A DNA stretch of 64,000 bases from Pseudodesulfovibrio nedwellii (GCF_027923765.1 NZ_AP026709.1:1979501-2043500); one strand, 5' to 3'; positions 9,509 to 19,802 are shown, counted from the stretch's first letter. Numbers and translations: made by a program. The notes: generated from the letters alone by a model not told the origin.

Positions 9509-9976
9509 CTAGAGCTGCTCCAAGACACGGATAGTCTCAAGCAGTGCGGAAGCAGCTTCCACGCCCTTGTTACCACCCTTGGAACCGGCTCGTTCAATAG
9601 CCTGATCAAGAGAGTCACAGGTCAGCAGACCGAAGCCCATGGGCACACCGGTTTCCATGCTAGCCTGAGCCACGCCCTTGGCGCACTCGTTGCATACGTA
9701 GTCAAAATGCGGAGTGGCGCCACGAATGACGGCACCAAGCACGACCACGCCGTCGTAATCGCCGGAGCGAGCCAACTTCTGCGCGGCAATGGGGAGCTCG
9801 AAGGCACCGGGTAGTCGAACCAAGGTCAGATCTTCTTCACTTCCGCCGTGACGGACCAAATAGTCCACGGCACCGGAAATGAGGCGATCAACGATAAAAT
9901 CGTTGAAACGAGCCGCAACGATGGCGAACTTCAGCCCCTGGGCATTCAATTGTCCTTCGACAGTCTTTATAGACAT
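9509..9976 (-). CDS. ribH: 6,7-dimethyl-8-ribityllumazine synthase
   Basis: A 155-residue lumazine synthase, which condenses the ribityl pyrimidine with dihydroxybutanone phosphate and normally forms 60-subunit shells or pentamers. Visible motifs are [14 protein letters not shown] near the start, [34 protein letters not shown] with the catalytic-loop His, and [15 protein letters not shown]. It lies between ribBA and nusB. The product RibE that uses its lumazine is encoded at 4263-4922 on the other strand. Confidence 0.97.
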   Translation of the reverse strand: MSIKTVEGQLNAQGLKFAIVAARFNDFIVDRLISGAVDYLVRHGGSEEDLTLVRLPGAFELPIAAQKLARSGDYDGVVVLGAVIRGATPHFDYVCNECAKGVAQASMETGVPMGFGLLTCDSLDQAIERAGSKGGNKGVEAASALLETIRVLEQL

Positions 9977-10053
9977 GGTATTTTCTCCCTACACAATAAA
10001 ATATATGCAATGTATTACGGTAGCAATTCCTGAAAAGTCAAATCTGACAGGGT

Positions 10054-11274
10054 TTATTCGTCGCCCGTCTCATTAACATGCAGCAGGTGCCCCATCTTGT
10101 CTTGTTTGGTCTTGAGATACTTTTCATTCAACTTGCATGCACCGATTTCGATGGGCACACGCTCGGTGACCTCAAGTCCGTAGCCTTCCAAACCAACCAT
10201 TTTTTTGGGATTGTTGGTCATAAGGCGCATTTTGGACACGCCGAGCGCTACAAGAATCTGAGCACCGGTGCCGTATTCACGCAGATCCGGCGGGAAACCA
10301 AGTTTCACGTTGGCTTCAACAGTGTCGTAACCCTGATCCTGCAAATGATACGCCTTGATCTTGTTACCAAGACCGATACCACGTCCTTCCTGTCGCATGT
10401 AAACCAGCACACCCTTGCCCTCATTACGAATCATGCACATGGCATCGGCCAACTGAGGACCACAATCGCAACGCAGAGAACCAAACACATCACCAGTCAG
10501 GCACTCGGAATGCACACGGACCAGAGTCGGTTCGTCAGGGTGAATATCGCCCATATACAGAGCAATATGGGTCTTACCGTCGGCTTCGGAATTAAAGGCG
10601 GCGGATTTGAAGTTACCCCAGCGTGTGGGCAACTTGGCTTCGCCGACCTTGGTCACGGACTGCCCGTCAAACTTCATGCGATAGGCAATAAGGTCAGCCA
10701 CGGAGCAAATCTTGAGATCATGCTTCTCAGCGTAGACTTCAAGGTCGGGCATCCGAGCCATGGAACCGTCTTCGTTCATGATTTCGCAAATCACGGCAGC
10801 GGGCTTGAACCCGGCCAGACGGGCGATGTCAGAACCGCCTTCAGTCTGCCCTGCGCGCACGAGCACGCCGCCATCTTTGGCGCGAAGAGGAAAAATATGT
10901 CCGGGGGTCACGATGGATTCCGGGGATGCGCCGTCCTCGACTGCGGCCAGCACGGTGGTGGCACGGTCTGCGGCAGATATGCCGGTGGTGACACCTTCGC
11001 GGGCCTCAATGGAGACCGTGAAATTTGTTCCGAAACCGGATTCGTTCTTCTTGGCCATGAGTTCCAAGCCAAGAGCGTCAGCCATTTCATTATTCATGGG
11101 CAGACAGATCAAACCACGACCATATGTAGCCATGAAGTTGATCAACTCCGGTGTTACCGCTTCAGCGGCACAAACGAGATCGCCTTCGTTTTCACGATCC
11201 TCGTCGTCCACCATGATGACCATTTTGCCCTGGCGGATATCCTCAATGGCTTCTTCAATTTTGCACAGTGCCAT
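10054..11274 (-). CDS. ribBA: bifunctional RibBA: dihydroxybutanone phosphate synthase / GTP cyclohydrolase II
   Basis: A 406-residue fusion making both riboflavin precursors. Residues 1 to about 200 are RibB, with the active-site acidic loop [12 protein letters not shown] and the [12 protein letters not shown] segment. The C-terminal half is RibA, with its zinc cysteines in [17 protein letters not shown] and the [13 protein letters not shown] loop. I start at the ATG at 11274, which has GAGGTG about six bases upstream and gives the family's normal N-terminus; a longer frame to 11349 has no ribosome site. No FMN riboswitch could be seen in the 150 bases upstream. Confidence 0.96.
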   Translation of the reverse strand: MALCKIEEAIEDIRQGKMVIMVDDEDRENEGDLVCAAEAVTPELINFMATYGRGLICLPMNNEMADALGLELMAKKNESGFGTNFTVSIEAREGVTTGISAADRATTVLAAVEDGASPESIVTPGHIFPLRAKDGGVLVRAGQTEGGSDIARLAGFKPAAVICEIMNEDGSMARMPDLEVYAEKHDLKICSVADLIAYRMKFDGQSVTKVGEAKLPTRWGNFKSAAFNSEADGKTHIALYMGDIHPDEPTLVRVHSECLTGDVFGSLRCDCGPQLADAMCMIRNEGKGVLVYMRQEGRGIGLGNKIKAYHLQDQGYDTVEANVKLGFPPDLREYGTGAQILVALGVSKMRLMTNNPKKMVGLEGYGLEVTERVPIEIGACKLNEKYLKTKQDKMGHLLHVNETGDE

Positions 11275-11509
11275 GTCTTCGCACCTCAATATTATTTTTT
11301 CCCAATTTCCATGCACAGGCTTCGCCTGCCACACTCCCATCGGGGACACATTACTTAACGTAAAAGATCACGGTGGGAAAGGGGAAAAATCTATGTTAAA
11401 AATTGTTACATATCAGACTGATGCAAAGTCGATGGATGCAACCAAGCCTTTGCAACGACAGCCTGCGTCACAAAAATAGTCATTTAAAGACCAATGGCAA
11501 TGGATAAAA

Positions 11510-12283
11510 TCAGACTAAGGGAATCTGTCGATCACTTTTAGGGACAAAGGAAAGAACCTGATTTCTGCCATTTTTCTTCGCCCGATGCATGGTGTTGTCG
11601 GCAGCGAGGACAAAGGCGTCTCTCGTACTTCCTTTACAATTTTTAACCGAGCGAAGATCGGCCACGCCGCAACTAATTGTCACTTTGACCTGCGGCCCCT
11701 CCAGACTGATGTCATTCACCTCCACGACCATACGGAGTTTCTCGGCCACCAAAACGGCCTGATCCGCCAATGTTTCAGGAAGCAGAACAACAAACTCCTC
11801 CCCGCCATATCGCGCCACAATGTCCGAAGTACGAACATTAGCCGAAAGCAGACGAGAAACCTCGGCCAGCGCCATATCACCAAGGGGATGCCCAAAAGAA
11901 TCGTTGACCCTTTTGAAATGGTCTATATCAATCATGATCATGGACAAGGAATTGCCATACCGAAACGCCCGATCCACCTCTTCATCCAGACGGTCAAAAA
12001 ACCAACGTCGGTTTGGCAATCCTGTCAGATCATCATGAGCCGAGAGCGTGGAAATCTTGTCGTGCGCCTCTTCAATCAATCGCATGAATCGAGTGGCACA
12101 ATAAAGGGACAAGCCAAGCACCATGGCCGCAGCCAATAACGGAGTAATCTGCGCATAAGGTTGATCAGGATAAAACAACACAGGAAACACGGAAAGGACC
12201 AACAGAGCCATTGAGATGCCTGCATGAAACGTAAAAATACGCCATGCAGTTTTTCTGTTTTCCAATTTATTGATCATTGTCAT
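11510..12283 (-). CDS. membrane-bound diguanylate cyclase (GGDEF)
   Basis: A 257-residue enzyme predicted to make cyclic di-GMP. Two membrane helices lie near residues 15-35 and 45-65, followed by a short linker and a GGDEF domain from about 80. The signature is RYGGEEF (the active variant GGEEF), and an inhibitory I-site RTSD lies five residues before it, so product feedback is likely. DDLTGLPNRRWF and IDIDHFKRVNDSFGH are also typical. There is no separate sensor domain besides the membrane part. AGGAA precedes the ATG. The glycosyltransferase upstream ends in its own terminator, so this gene is probably transcribed separately. Confidence 0.93.
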   Translation of the reverse strand: MTMINKLENRKTAWRIFTFHAGISMALLVLSVFPVLFYPDQPYAQITPLLAAAMVLGLSLYCATRFMRLIEEAHDKISTLSAHDDLTGLPNRRWFFDRLDEEVDRAFRYGNSLSMIMIDIDHFKRVNDSFGHPLGDMALAEVSRLLSANVRTSDIVARYGGEEFVVLLPETLADQAVLVAEKLRMVVEVNDISLEGPQVKVTISCGVADLRSVKNCKGSTRDAFVLAADNTMHRAKKNGRNQVLSFVPKSDRQIPLV

Positions 12284-12339
12284 TTATTGATTCCTCGTGA
12301 TGGCAAGTATGAGCGCACTGTAAAAAACATCGACGAAAA

Positions 12340-12383
12340 AAGAAAGACCGCTGTTCTGACACACAAGGGAATCGGAACAGCGG
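12340..12383 (-). terminator. terminator after glycosyltransferase gene
   Basis: On the minus strand the arms CCGCTGTTC and GAACAGCGG (12348-12356 and 12375-12383) enclose an 18-base loop and are followed by TCTTTCTTTTTT. It ends the transcript from 13148 and separates it from the diguanylate cyclase gene. Confidence 0.7.
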
Positions 12384-12416
12384 CTGTACTACAAAACTTT
12401 TCCCGTCTACGGGACA

Positions 12417-13148
12417 TCATGCCAAAGCAAGCCCCCCGGAAAAAGGACGTTCCAGTTCGCTGATACTGACGTCACGCTCGGCGGCCAGTCGATCAAGCAG
12501 CCCCATCTGTCGTCTGGAGAGAGCACTGCAATCAAGACTTCGACCAGCGTCATAAACCCCAACCACTTCTTCAATGACGGTGACACTGTGCGCACGACGG
12601 TGCCAATGAAGGATATTGAGATAGTCGGCCTCGTATTTGCCACGATATTTCCAACCACCGCATCTATCCACCACCAACCGACGTGAAAGGCACAGGCACA
12701 GCGGATCTATATTGCCAGGACGAATCATGGAGCCGGAGTCGAACACCGGCAGAAACGGCTGGTCAAAGGCGAGCTGTGTGTCGATACGGCCAACGACCAT
12801 CTCGGCATCGAAATGTTTAATATATTGCCTGAGGGCATATGGCTTGATGACATTGTCGTCATCCAGAAAAAGTATTTTTTCCCCGGAAGCCACCTTGAGC
12901 AGCATATCGCGGATGCCGTTCCCCCAGTCATTGTCCCTGGGCAGATTAAAAGCTCTGACCACATAGTCCGCCGTGGGGGTTTTCCCCTTGACGCCGTCAA
13001 AGCCTATAAGAATTTCGATCTGCCCTTTCTCCAATCCAGCGAACCGGGCCGCCTCATCCACGGATGAAACCGCTTTTTGCAAAGCCTTGGGCCTGTTGCC
13101 GGTGGAGGGAATAATCACCGAAAAAAGTATATCGCCGTCCCTGGCCAT
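12417..13148 (-). CDS. glycosyltransferase family 2-like protein, sigma-28-type promoter
   Basis: A 243-residue GT-A fold protein. The N-terminal strand FSVIIPSTGNRP is typical of family 2, and the metal-binding motif appears as FLDDDNV near residue 115. It has no membrane segment, so it should act in the cytoplasm. I start at the ATG at 13148 with GGAGGGAG upstream, rather than extending to 13241. A near-perfect sigma-28 promoter lies about 100 bases upstream (13247-13273), so it may be expressed with late flagellar genes; glycosylation of flagellin is a reasonable guess, not shown by the sequence. The acceptor and sugar are unknown. Confidence 0.8.
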   Translation of the reverse strand: MARDGDILFSVIIPSTGNRPKALQKAVSSVDEAARFAGLEKGQIEILIGFDGVKGKTPTADYVVRAFNLPRDNDWGNGIRDMLLKVASGEKILFLDDDNVIKPYALRQYIKHFDAEMVVGRIDTQLAFDQPFLPVFDSGSMIRPGNIDPLCLCLSRRLVVDRCGGWKYRGKYEADYLNILHWHRRAHSVTVIEEVVGVYDAGRSLDCSALSRRQMGLLDRLAAERDVSISELERPFSGGLALA

Positions 13149-13246
13149 ATCCAATCTCCCTCCCCGCGTCCTTGCGGGTTTGAAGGGTCTCCCAACCCCT
13201 ACATTGTCTCCCGAAACACCGAATATAATCCGGCGATTCATAAAAC

Positions 13247-13273
13247 TTATCGGCGAAGTTTAAACAATCTTTA
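13247..13273 (-). promoter_or_regulatory. sigma-28 (FliA) promoter for glycosyltransferase gene
   Basis: Read on the minus strand: TAAA, exactly 15 bases, GCCGATAA. This matches the FliA consensus TAAA-N15-GCCGATAA at every defined base, and TAAAGATT also fits the extended -35. The start codon at 13148 lies about 100 bases downstream. Confidence 0.8.
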
Positions 13274-13279
13274 GGGGGG

Positions 13280-13570
13280 TGTAATATTTTCGTTTCGAAC
13301 AGTGAACTGAAGGACGAAGAGGGGAGGAAGCTGCGCGCGACGATCAGCTTCTTGCCGCCGATCACCGGGCTGCCAAACTAGAAAAGGACTTTTTTTCGGC
13401 CCTTTTTTTGCCCCAACACCCCCCCCCGCCGGGAGGGCATGGAAAACGTTGGGTGCTCCGGCACCCAACAATGACTCTCGCCAAAGGCGCATCTTTCAAT
13501 AAAAAAGGCCGCATGGAAGCGGCTCTTCCTCACTTCTTCTTTCCCTTCGGGGTTTAAACCCCGACTTCTT
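13280..13570 (+). repeat. composite intergenic repeat, right copy of inverted pair
   Basis: The interval 13149-13674 holds a sigma-28 promoter and this repeat but no gene that I can support. Modules in order: a GC-rich AAGCTGCGCG part, the CTAGAAAAGGAC-T-rich/GGCCCT piece with GCCGGGAGGGCA (to 13440), hairpin GGGTGC-TCCG-GCACCC (13451-13466), the CTCGCCAAAGGCGCAT block, GGCCGCATGGAAGCGGC, and palindrome CGGGGTTTAAACCCCG (13548-13563). From the GGGTGC hairpin onward it is the reverse complement of 5537-5658. Confidence 0.75.
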
Positions 13571-13674
13571 CAGGCCCACCGCCCAGTTGCCCCTTCCCAA
13601 TCATATCAAAGTGGACCTTTACGCAATTTCCCATTACTATTCCTCAATTCAAAAGCCCGACATGGAGACCAAAC

Positions 13675-14172
13675 ATGAACTCTCTTCGATATAGCGTTCT
13701 TTTTCTCATCCTGATTCTCACCGGATGCGGCGGCTACACCTTCGGCGAAGGCAACTCTTCCGTACTCCCTCCAGAATACCACACCATTGCCGTCCGAGAA
13801 GTCACCAATCCGACAACACTCTCATGGCTGGAACCACGCATTCGCAAACTCCTCCGAGATGAACTAAACAACCGTGGCACCTTCACATGGGTCGACAACC
13901 AAGACCGAGCAGATTCCGTTATTTCCATCAAAATAACCAAGTACTATCGCCCAACCGCAGTTTCCGGCGGCAGTGATGAAACTCTCCGTTCCGTTGCCAA
14001 ATTCACCTTCAACGCAGTCATCCGATCCACAACTGACGACTCTGTACTCTGGCAATCAGGTGATATGTATCAGGACTGGCCCTTTTTCACCGGCGACGAA
14101 GCCGAGGCTGATGCCGAAGTAACCCGACTCGGTATCAGACGACTGGCTGACCGCATGACCCAGAACTACTAG
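13675..14172 (+). CDS. lptE: LPS-assembly lipoprotein LptE
   Basis: A 165-residue lipoprotein. Signal peptide with lipobox LTGC (Cys18) places it in the outer membrane. The GYTFGEG start of the mature part and the IAVREVTNPT... LEPRIRKLLRDEL pattern match LptE/RlpB, the plug of the LptD translocon that inserts lipopolysaccharide. It is followed seven bases later by holA, as in E. coli where leuS-lptE-holA are consecutive. Here leuS is inverted about 7 kb away. AGGAG-like GGAG lies upstream. LptE proteins diverge fast, so gene order adds much to this call. Confidence 0.85.
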   Translation: MNSLRYSVLFLILILTGCGGYTFGEGNSSVLPPEYHTIAVREVTNPTTLSWLEPRIRKLLRDELNNRGTFTWVDNQDRADSVISIKITKYYRPTAVSGGSDETLRSVAKFTFNAVIRSTTDDSVLWQSGDMYQDWPFFTGDEAEADAEVTRLGIRRLADRMTQNY

Positions 14173-14179
14173 GCACGCC

Positions 14180-15175
14180 ATGAACCGCCCAAAATATCTT
14201 TTTCTGATCTGCCCGGACCCGCAACTCATCAAGACCCAAATTGATGAACGACTCAAAGCGTCTAGCCAAAATGACTGGGAAACCAAAACATTCTGGGGTG
14301 ATGACGAAGAACCTCTGCCAAACACGTTTTGGACCGACCTGACCATCAAATCACTTTTCCCTCAGCCCAAGGCGTTGGTTGTCCGCCGCGCCCACACCCT
14401 CAAGGCTGACCACTGGGACAAACTCGACGCCGGGGTCAAAGGCCTTGGCAGCGACATTTTCCCCATCTTCTGTCTAGAAGGTCAATGGAAAGGAAAAACC
14501 CCACCGGTTCCCGTCGCACTGTCCCGTCGCGGCCTTTTCAAAAAGGCAAAAAAAGAAAATTGGATATGGGAATCGAAAGGCCTTGATCAACGCTCCCTGA
14601 CCGATTTCGTCAAAGCATGGGCAGCGCGAGAAGGATTGACCTTCGAACCCGGCGCTGGACAAGCCTTGGCTTTTGCCCTGCCCATGGACGCTGTAGCCGC
14701 ACGTCTGGAGCTTGACAAAATCGAATTGGCCACAGGCGATGAACGTACAGTTCGTCGAGAACACGTCGACCTCGTGGCGCAAACCGGTGAAATGCCCTTT
14801 TTCGATCTCATGGATGCTTTGGGTCAACCCGGAGCTGAAGTTTCAGTATGGAAACGGGTCCTCGACGACCATGCCAAATCGGCCAAAGATCAGATGCTGT
14901 TCAATCTCATCGGATTTCTGGCAAGTCAGGCCCGTATGTACTGGATGCTTGCCAATGGGGAGAACCCCAAGGGCAACCCTTATATGCTGAAAAAGAAAGC
15001 CCCAATCGCCCAACGACTGGGCAGAGCCGGTGTCGCCCGCATGATCGACCTGGCCCTTGAGGCTGAACTGTCGCTCAAAACCGGTGAACGCAGATATGAA
15101 GAGGCGCTGGATATCCTCATGGCCGGATTAATTGACCTGTTTCAACCCAAACGTCAAACCCGCCGTGCCCGATGA
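14180..15175 (+). CDS. holA: DNA polymerase III subunit delta
   Basis: A 331-residue clamp-loader subunit that opens the beta sliding clamp. It starts MNRPKYLFLICPDPQLI and carries the delta features: an N-terminal AAA-like domain without a good Walker A, a middle QALAFALPMDAVAARLELDKIEL segment where related proteins have the ELEKL helix, and a C-terminal collar domain ending AEEALDILMAGLIDLF-like. It overlaps the radC start by four bases (ATGA), showing tight coupling. Position after lptE supports the call. Confidence 0.88.
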   Translation: MNRPKYLFLICPDPQLIKTQIDERLKASSQNDWETKTFWGDDEEPLPNTFWTDLTIKSLFPQPKALVVRRAHTLKADHWDKLDAGVKGLGSDIFPIFCLEGQWKGKTPPVPVALSRRGLFKKAKKENWIWESKGLDQRSLTDFVKAWAAREGLTFEPGAGQALAFALPMDAVAARLELDKIELATGDERTVRREHVDLVAQTGEMPFFDLMDALGQPGAEVSVWKRVLDDHAKSAKDQMLFNLIGFLASQARMYWMLANGENPKGNPYMLKKKAPIAQRLGRAGVARMIDLALEAELSLKTGERRYEEALDILMAGLIDLFQPKRQTRRAR

Positions 15176-15855
15176 CCAAACCTGACACACCGCATTATCT
15201 TGGACACCGCCAACGCCTCAAAGCCAAACTCGTGGACAACAGCCGCAGTCTGGCGGACTACGAAATCATGGAGCTTGTGCTAGCACAGGTCCTGCCTCGT
15301 CGGGACACCAAACCACTGGCAAAAGAACTGATCGACAGATTCGGCTCGCTCAAAAGTGCAATCACGGCCCGCCCCGATCAGTTAGACACAGTCAAAGGTG
15401 TTGGCCCGGCGGTCACGGCCCACTGGATATTATTGCAGGAACTCTACGCCAGACTGGGAGAAGCGCAGGCCCGAAGCGGCATACCGCTTTCCGACCCCAG
15501 AGATGTCGCCGAAGCCGCAATGGCAAGGCTCGGAGGCAAAGGCGTCGAAGAATTCTGGACTGCATTTCTCGACTCGAAGAACAGAGTCATCGCATGGGAG
15601 AAAGTTGGCAATGGCACAGTCAATGCCGCGCCAGTATTCCCCCGTGAGATCATTGCCATGGCCCTTCGATTGGAAGCCGTCAGCATCATACTCGCGCACA
15701 ACCATCCCGGCGGCGATCCCACTCCTTCCAAAGAAGACATACTGCTGACCGGTATGATTAAGGAAGCCGCACAGAATCTGGATATAGCCGTACACGATCA
15801 TATCGTGGTCACAGACACGGACTATTACAGTTTTTATGAGGGAGGATATCTCTAG
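15172..15855 (+). CDS. radC: RadC-like JAB-domain protein
   Basis: A 227-residue protein. The C-terminal JAB/MPN metalloprotease-like motif is intact: LAHNHPGGDPTPSKED, with both His residues and the Asp. The N-terminal part has helix-hairpin-helix-like turns (VKGVGPAVTAHW near residues 64-75). RadC was once linked to DNA repair, but that role has been withdrawn and its real function is uncertain. The gene overlaps holA by four bases and ends one base before the acylphosphatase start. Confidence 0.92.
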   Translation: MTKPDTPHYLGHRQRLKAKLVDNSRSLADYEIMELVLAQVLPRRDTKPLAKELIDRFGSLKSAITARPDQLDTVKGVGPAVTAHWILLQELYARLGEAQARSGIPLSDPRDVAEAAMARLGGKGVEEFWTAFLDSKNRVIAWEKVGNGTVNAAPVFPREIIAMALRLEAVSIILAHNHPGGDPTPSKEDILLTGMIKEAAQNLDIAVHDHIVVTDTDYYSFYEGGYL

Positions 15856-16128
15856 ATGCATCAATTCCACGCCACCATCCACGGGAAAGTACAAGGTGTT
15901 TGGTTCAGGGCATGGACCCGTGACACAGCTCGCGAATTGGGCGTGACAGGTTGGGTACGCAACCTGCCAGATGGAAATGTGGAAACACTGGCTCAAGGCA
16001 ACCCGGAATTACTCAGTAAATTTGAACGCGACCTCTGGGAAGGACCACCCCTGGCGCGAGTTACAAAGATAAACACAACCCAATCTGAAACCGACGAAAT
16101 CATCCCTTCCTTCTCTATCCGCCGCTAA
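15856..16128 (+). CDS. acyP: acylphosphatase
   Basis: A 90-residue small alpha/beta enzyme hydrolysing acyl phosphates. The family signature is present: GKVQGVWFRAWTRDTA with the catalytic Arg in the phosphate-binding loop, and GWVRNLPDGNVE with the catalytic Asn. It follows radC directly and is the end of the lptE-holA-radC set before lon, which seems to have its own start region. Confidence 0.93.
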   Translation: MHQFHATIHGKVQGVWFRAWTRDTARELGVTGWVRNLPDGNVETLAQGNPELLSKFERDLWEGPPLARVTKINTTQSETDEIIPSFSIRR

Positions 16129-16226
16129 AAACAGTTTTTTTACAATAATAATATACTTGCAAACAGGAATTAACGACTTATTAGGTGTAACACACTCAGT
16201 TTGCACTCAAATGAGAGGTTATTCCC

Positions 16227-18764
16227 TTGAGCAAGAAAAACAAGAAATCCCCCATCCAACCGACGCGGATAAAACGCAAGAAGTCGGATGTCATCAAAGA
16301 TAAGGCCCCGACCCGCAAACCTGCCACCCCAAAATCCGAGGCCCCCAAGCCCGGCGAAGAATTGCCCGACATCATCGAGGCACTGACCAATCAGGGCGGA
16401 AACGCCGGACTGTTTGGTGACGGCACTGGCATGACCGGGCCCAACCCCTCGGACATTCCCCAGACACTTCCTGTCCTGGCCGTCCGCGACATTGTAGTTT
16501 TCAACTACATGATTCTACCACTATTTGTCGGCCGCGAAAAATCGGTTCAAGCGGTTGACGCCGCACTTTCTGGAGATCGCTATATTCTCATCCTGACGCA
16601 AAAGGACGAGGCCGTAGAAGATCCGACAGAAGACGAACTATATATGACCGGTACTGTGGGCATGATCATGCGCATGCTGAAAATGCCCGACGGACGACTG
16701 AAGGTTCTGGTCCAAGGTCTGGCACGCGCCAAGGTCCAACGGTTCACAACCAACGAGCCTTATCATATCGCCGAACTGGAACCACTCATGGAACCTGAGA
16801 CCGGCACCCTTACCGCGGAACAGGAAGCACTTGTCCGTTCTTCACGCGAGCAATCTGAAAAAATTCTCACCCTGCGCGGCATCTCTGCACAGGACATCAT
16901 GTCAGTCCTGAACAATGTGTCCGAACCGGGCAGACTGGCCGATCTGATTGCCTCCAATTTGCGCATGAAAGTGGATGCCGCACAGAAAATTCTCGAATGC
17001 CATGATCCCATGGAACGCCTTGAGCTGGTGAATAAACAGCTGCTCAAGGAAGTAGAAGTGGCGAGCATGCAGAACAAGATCCAAACCATGGCCAAAGAGG
17101 GCATGGATAAAGCGCAGCGTGATTTTTATCTCCGTGAACAACTCAAAGCGATCAAACGCGAATTGGGTGATGAGGGAGACGAATCTGAAGAAATGGACGG
17201 GTTGCGCAAAAGCATTGGCGCCTCAGGCATGCCGAAAGACGTCATGAAAGAAGCATTCAAGCAGCTCCGCCGTCTGGAAGCCATGCATGCCGAATCTTCT
17301 GAAGCGACCGTCATCCGCACCTATCTTGACTGGATGACGGAACTGCCGTGGAAAAAGACTTCACGCGACCGTCTGGATATCAAAAAAGCCGAAACAATCC
17401 TGAACGACGATCACTACGATCTCGAAAAGGTGAAGGAACGCATTCTTGAATACCTAAGCGTTCGTAAACTCAATCCCAAGATGAAAGGCCCGATATTGTG
17501 TTTCGTGGGTCCTCCCGGTGTGGGTAAAACCTCGCTTGGTCGCTCCATCGCACGAAGCTTGGGCCGCAAATTCCACCGTATGTCCCTTGGCGGCATGCGC
17601 GACGAAGCGGAAATTCGTGGTCATCGCCGGACCTACATCGGGGCCATGCCCGGACGTATCATCCAGGCCATCAAACAATGCGGCACCCGAAATCCGGTGA
17701 TCATGCTGGATGAGATCGATAAGCTCGGCTCGGATTTCCGAGGCGACCCGTCATCTGCCCTGCTGGAAGTGCTTGACCCGGAACAGAACTTCACATTCAC
17801 AGACCACTATCTGAACGTGGCCTTTGATCTGTCCAAGGTCATGTTCATCTGCACGGCCAACATGCTCGATTCCATTCCCGGTCCGCTTCTGGACCGCATG
17901 GAAGTCATCCGCATTCCCGGTTACACTGAACAGGAAAAGACCGTCATCACCCGCCGGTACATCCTTCCTCGCCAGATTGGTGAAAACGGTCTCAAGGAAA
18001 AGGAATTGACGATCAGCGACAAGTTGATCAGCAAGGTGGTACGCGAATACACCCGTGAAGCCGGACTGCGTAACGTGGAACGCGAAATCGGCACCTTGTG
18101 CCGCAAGATGGCCCGCAAAAAAGCCGAAGGCGAAAAAGGACCATTCAAGGTCACGGCCAAGAATCTGTATACATTGCTCGGACCACCGCGTTTTTTGGAC
18201 GACGAAAAGGAAACCACCCTGCCTCCGGGCGTTGCGGTCGGTTTGGCTTGGACTCCCTATGGCGGCGAAATCCTGCACATTGAAGTGACAACCATGCCCG
18301 GTAAAGGCAAACTCACCTTAACAGGCAAACTCGGTGACGTGATGAAGGAATCGGCTCAGGCCGCTCTGTCCATCGCCCGCACCATGGCCGATACCTACGG
18401 CATTGATCCAGGCTTCTCGGACAAACTTGATATTCACGTCCACGTCCCGGCAGGAGCAACGCCCAAGGACGGCCCTTCTGCTGGTGTTACACTGGTGACC
18501 GCGCTCATCTCCGCCCTGACCAATACTCCGGTCTGCCCGGACTTGGCCATGACCGGCGAAATCAGCCTGCGCGGACGAGTCCTGCCAGTCGGCGGCGTCA
18601 AAGAAAAAATCCTTGCAGCCGTATCTCGCGGTATGACAAAGGTGCTCATTCCAGCTCAAAACAAAAAGGATTTGAGTGAAATTCCAGACGAACTACGCAA
18701 ACGGATTAAGATCGTACCCATCGAAAAAGTAGATCAAGTCTGGCCACAAGCAAAAAAATGCTAA
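16227..18764 (+). CDS. lon: ATP-dependent protease Lon
   Basis: An 845-residue cytoplasmic protease of the AAA+ class. Order of parts: a lysine-rich N-terminal extension of about 85 residues with no counterpart in E. coli Lon; the substrate-binding LON domain; the ATPase with Walker [12 protein letters not shown] (about 429-439) and Walker [10 protein letters not shown]; and the protease domain with catalytic Ser751 (GPSAG) and Lys794 (GGVKEK). The start is a TTG with AGAGG eight bases upstream; no in-frame ATG is near. A terminator follows at 18787-18820. Confidence 0.97.
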   Translation: MSKKNKKSPIQPTRIKRKKSDVIKDKAPTRKPATPKSEAPKPGEELPDIIEALTNQGGNAGLFGDGTGMTGPNPSDIPQTLPVLAVRDIVVFNYMILPLFVGREKSVQAVDAALSGDRYILILTQKDEAVEDPTEDELYMTGTVGMIMRMLKMPDGRLKVLVQGLARAKVQRFTTNEPYHIAELEPLMEPETGTLTAEQEALVRSSREQSEKILTLRGISAQDIMSVLNNVSEPGRLADLIASNLRMKVDAAQKILECHDPMERLELVNKQLLKEVEVASMQNKIQTMAKEGMDKAQRDFYLREQLKAIKRELGDEGDESEEMDGLRKSIGASGMPKDVMKEAFKQLRRLEAMHAESSEATVIRTYLDWMTELPWKKTSRDRLDIKKAETILNDDHYDLEKVKERILEYLSVRKLNPKMKGPILCFVGPPGVGKTSLGRSIARSLGRKFHRMSLGGMRDEAEIRGHRRTYIGAMPGRIIQAIKQCGTRNPVIMLDEIDKLGSDFRGDPSSALLEVLDPEQNFTFTDHYLNVAFDLSKVMFICTANMLDSIPGPLLDRMEVIRIPGYTEQEKTVITRRYILPRQIGENGLKEKELTISDKLISKVVREYTREAGLRNVEREIGTLCRKMARKKAEGEKGPFKVTAKNLYTLLGPPRFLDDEKETTLPPGVAVGLAWTPYGGEILHIEVTTMPGKGKLTLTGKLGDVMKESAQAALSIARTMADTYGIDPGFSDKLDIHVHVPAGATPKDGPSAGVTLVTALISALTNTPVCPDLAMTGEISLRGRVLPVGGVKEKILAAVSRGMTKVLIPAQNKKDLSEIPDELRKRIKIVPIEKVDQVWPQAKKC

Positions 18765-18786
18765 ACAAATCCTCTCAAGATTAATT

Positions 18787-18820
18787 AAAAGCCCCGGCGC
18801 ACATGCACCGGGGCTTTTTT
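18787..18820. terminator. terminator between lon and TPR-like gene
   Basis: AAAAGCCCCGG, ten-base loop, CCGGGGC plus six Ts (stem 18791-18814). With As before and Ts after it, it serves the convergent genes on both sides. Confidence 0.9.
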
Positions 18821-18852
18821 CCATCAAAAACGGTTTCCTATCCTAATTCCTT

Positions 18853-19791
18853 TTACATCCCGACAATATCCCTTCCGGGAAGCCACAGGTCTTCCTTCGC
18901 TTTATCTTCTTTACGCACACTCAACTCTCGAGCTGTTTCCTGCGCGGTCTCATCATGAATGAAAGCCGCCTCACCCAACACTTCTGCCCGTCGGGCCACA
19001 CCATCCGGCACCGGAGGCTTACCATATCGCATCCTGAGCCGAGCACTGTCGGCCAACGCCATAACCAATACCACCAGATCACGGGCCACTGGCAGCACCG
19101 GATTCAAATCAAAGCATGACACCAGCGCGTTCATGCAGTCCCACCACTGGCCCTGTTCATAATAGGCCCGAGCCAGATTGTAATAGAGATGGTCATCGAC
19201 CTGCGTAAAAACCAAACCACGCCTATAACAAAGGACTGCGCCTTCGTAATGCCGGACCTTGCGAAGGCGAATACCGAAATCATTGAACAGAAACTGATCC
19301 CTGCCAGCATACTCAGTTGTCAACCTGAGCAATTCGCGAATAAAGACACGCGCCCGTGAAAGTTTGCGGGCCTTGATATACTTGAGGGCAATGCCAAATA
19401 GACCGCGCACATTGGCTTGATCTATGCGCAAAATGGACCGGCGATCACCGATCATCTGAAAGTCATGTTCTTTGGCCGCAGTCAACAACCGCTCCTCGAA
19501 AACCGCGACCTCTGGCGAATAATACGTCAGCAACTCACTGAGAGGGATGATTGCTTCGGTTCCGAAAGGCAAAAAATCGCCGTCCGCACCACGCACACCA
19601 AAAGAGACTTCGTCCATCTGGCGAACAAGCCAATAATGCTTTTGTCCCTGACCGCGCAACGTTGTCGCCCGGCTGAGCAAATGTGTTCTCTGAGTAGAGA
19701 AAATACAACAAACATAATCGAAACCGTCATGTCGCTGCTTGGTATATAACTGTCCCCTGCCATCTAGGGAGACATACGAATCCTGCCTCAT
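18853..19791 (-). CDS. TPR-like protein of unknown function, paralogue 1
   Basis: A 312-residue protein, soluble by appearance. The central region (about 165-250) has TPR-like helix pairs: LFGIALKYIKARKLSRARVFIREL, DQFLFNDFGIRLRKVRHYEGAVLCYRRGL, and LYYNLARAYYEQGQWWDCMNAL. It is clearly related to the next gene (20098-21054), with shared DQFLFND.GI.LRK, LYYNLAR and RYGKP segments. The N-terminal 100 residues have no motif I know. Upstream lie a structured leader (19803-19903) and a sigma-28-type promoter (20005-20032), which hints at a motility link. Function unknown. Confidence 0.8.
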   Translation of the reverse strand: MRQDSYVSLDGRGQLYTKQRHDGFDYVCCIFSTQRTHLLSRATTLRGQGQKHYWLVRQMDEVSFGVRGADGDFLPFGTEAIIPLSELLTYYSPEVAVFEERLLTAAKEHDFQMIGDRRSILRIDQANVRGLFGIALKYIKARKLSRARVFIRELLRLTTEYAGRDQFLFNDFGIRLRKVRHYEGAVLCYRRGLVFTQVDDHLYYNLARAYYEQGQWWDCMNALVSCFDLNPVLPVARDLVVLVMALADSARLRMRYGKPPVPDGVARRAEVLGEAAFIHDETAQETARELSVRKEDKAKEDLWLPGRDIVGM

Positions 19792-19802
19792 GGGAATCCC
19801 TT

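Noticed and set aside
11275-11509. FMN riboswitch upstream of ribBA
   Set aside because: I looked for the conserved FMN-riboswitch blocks here and before ribD (280-457) and ribE and found none.
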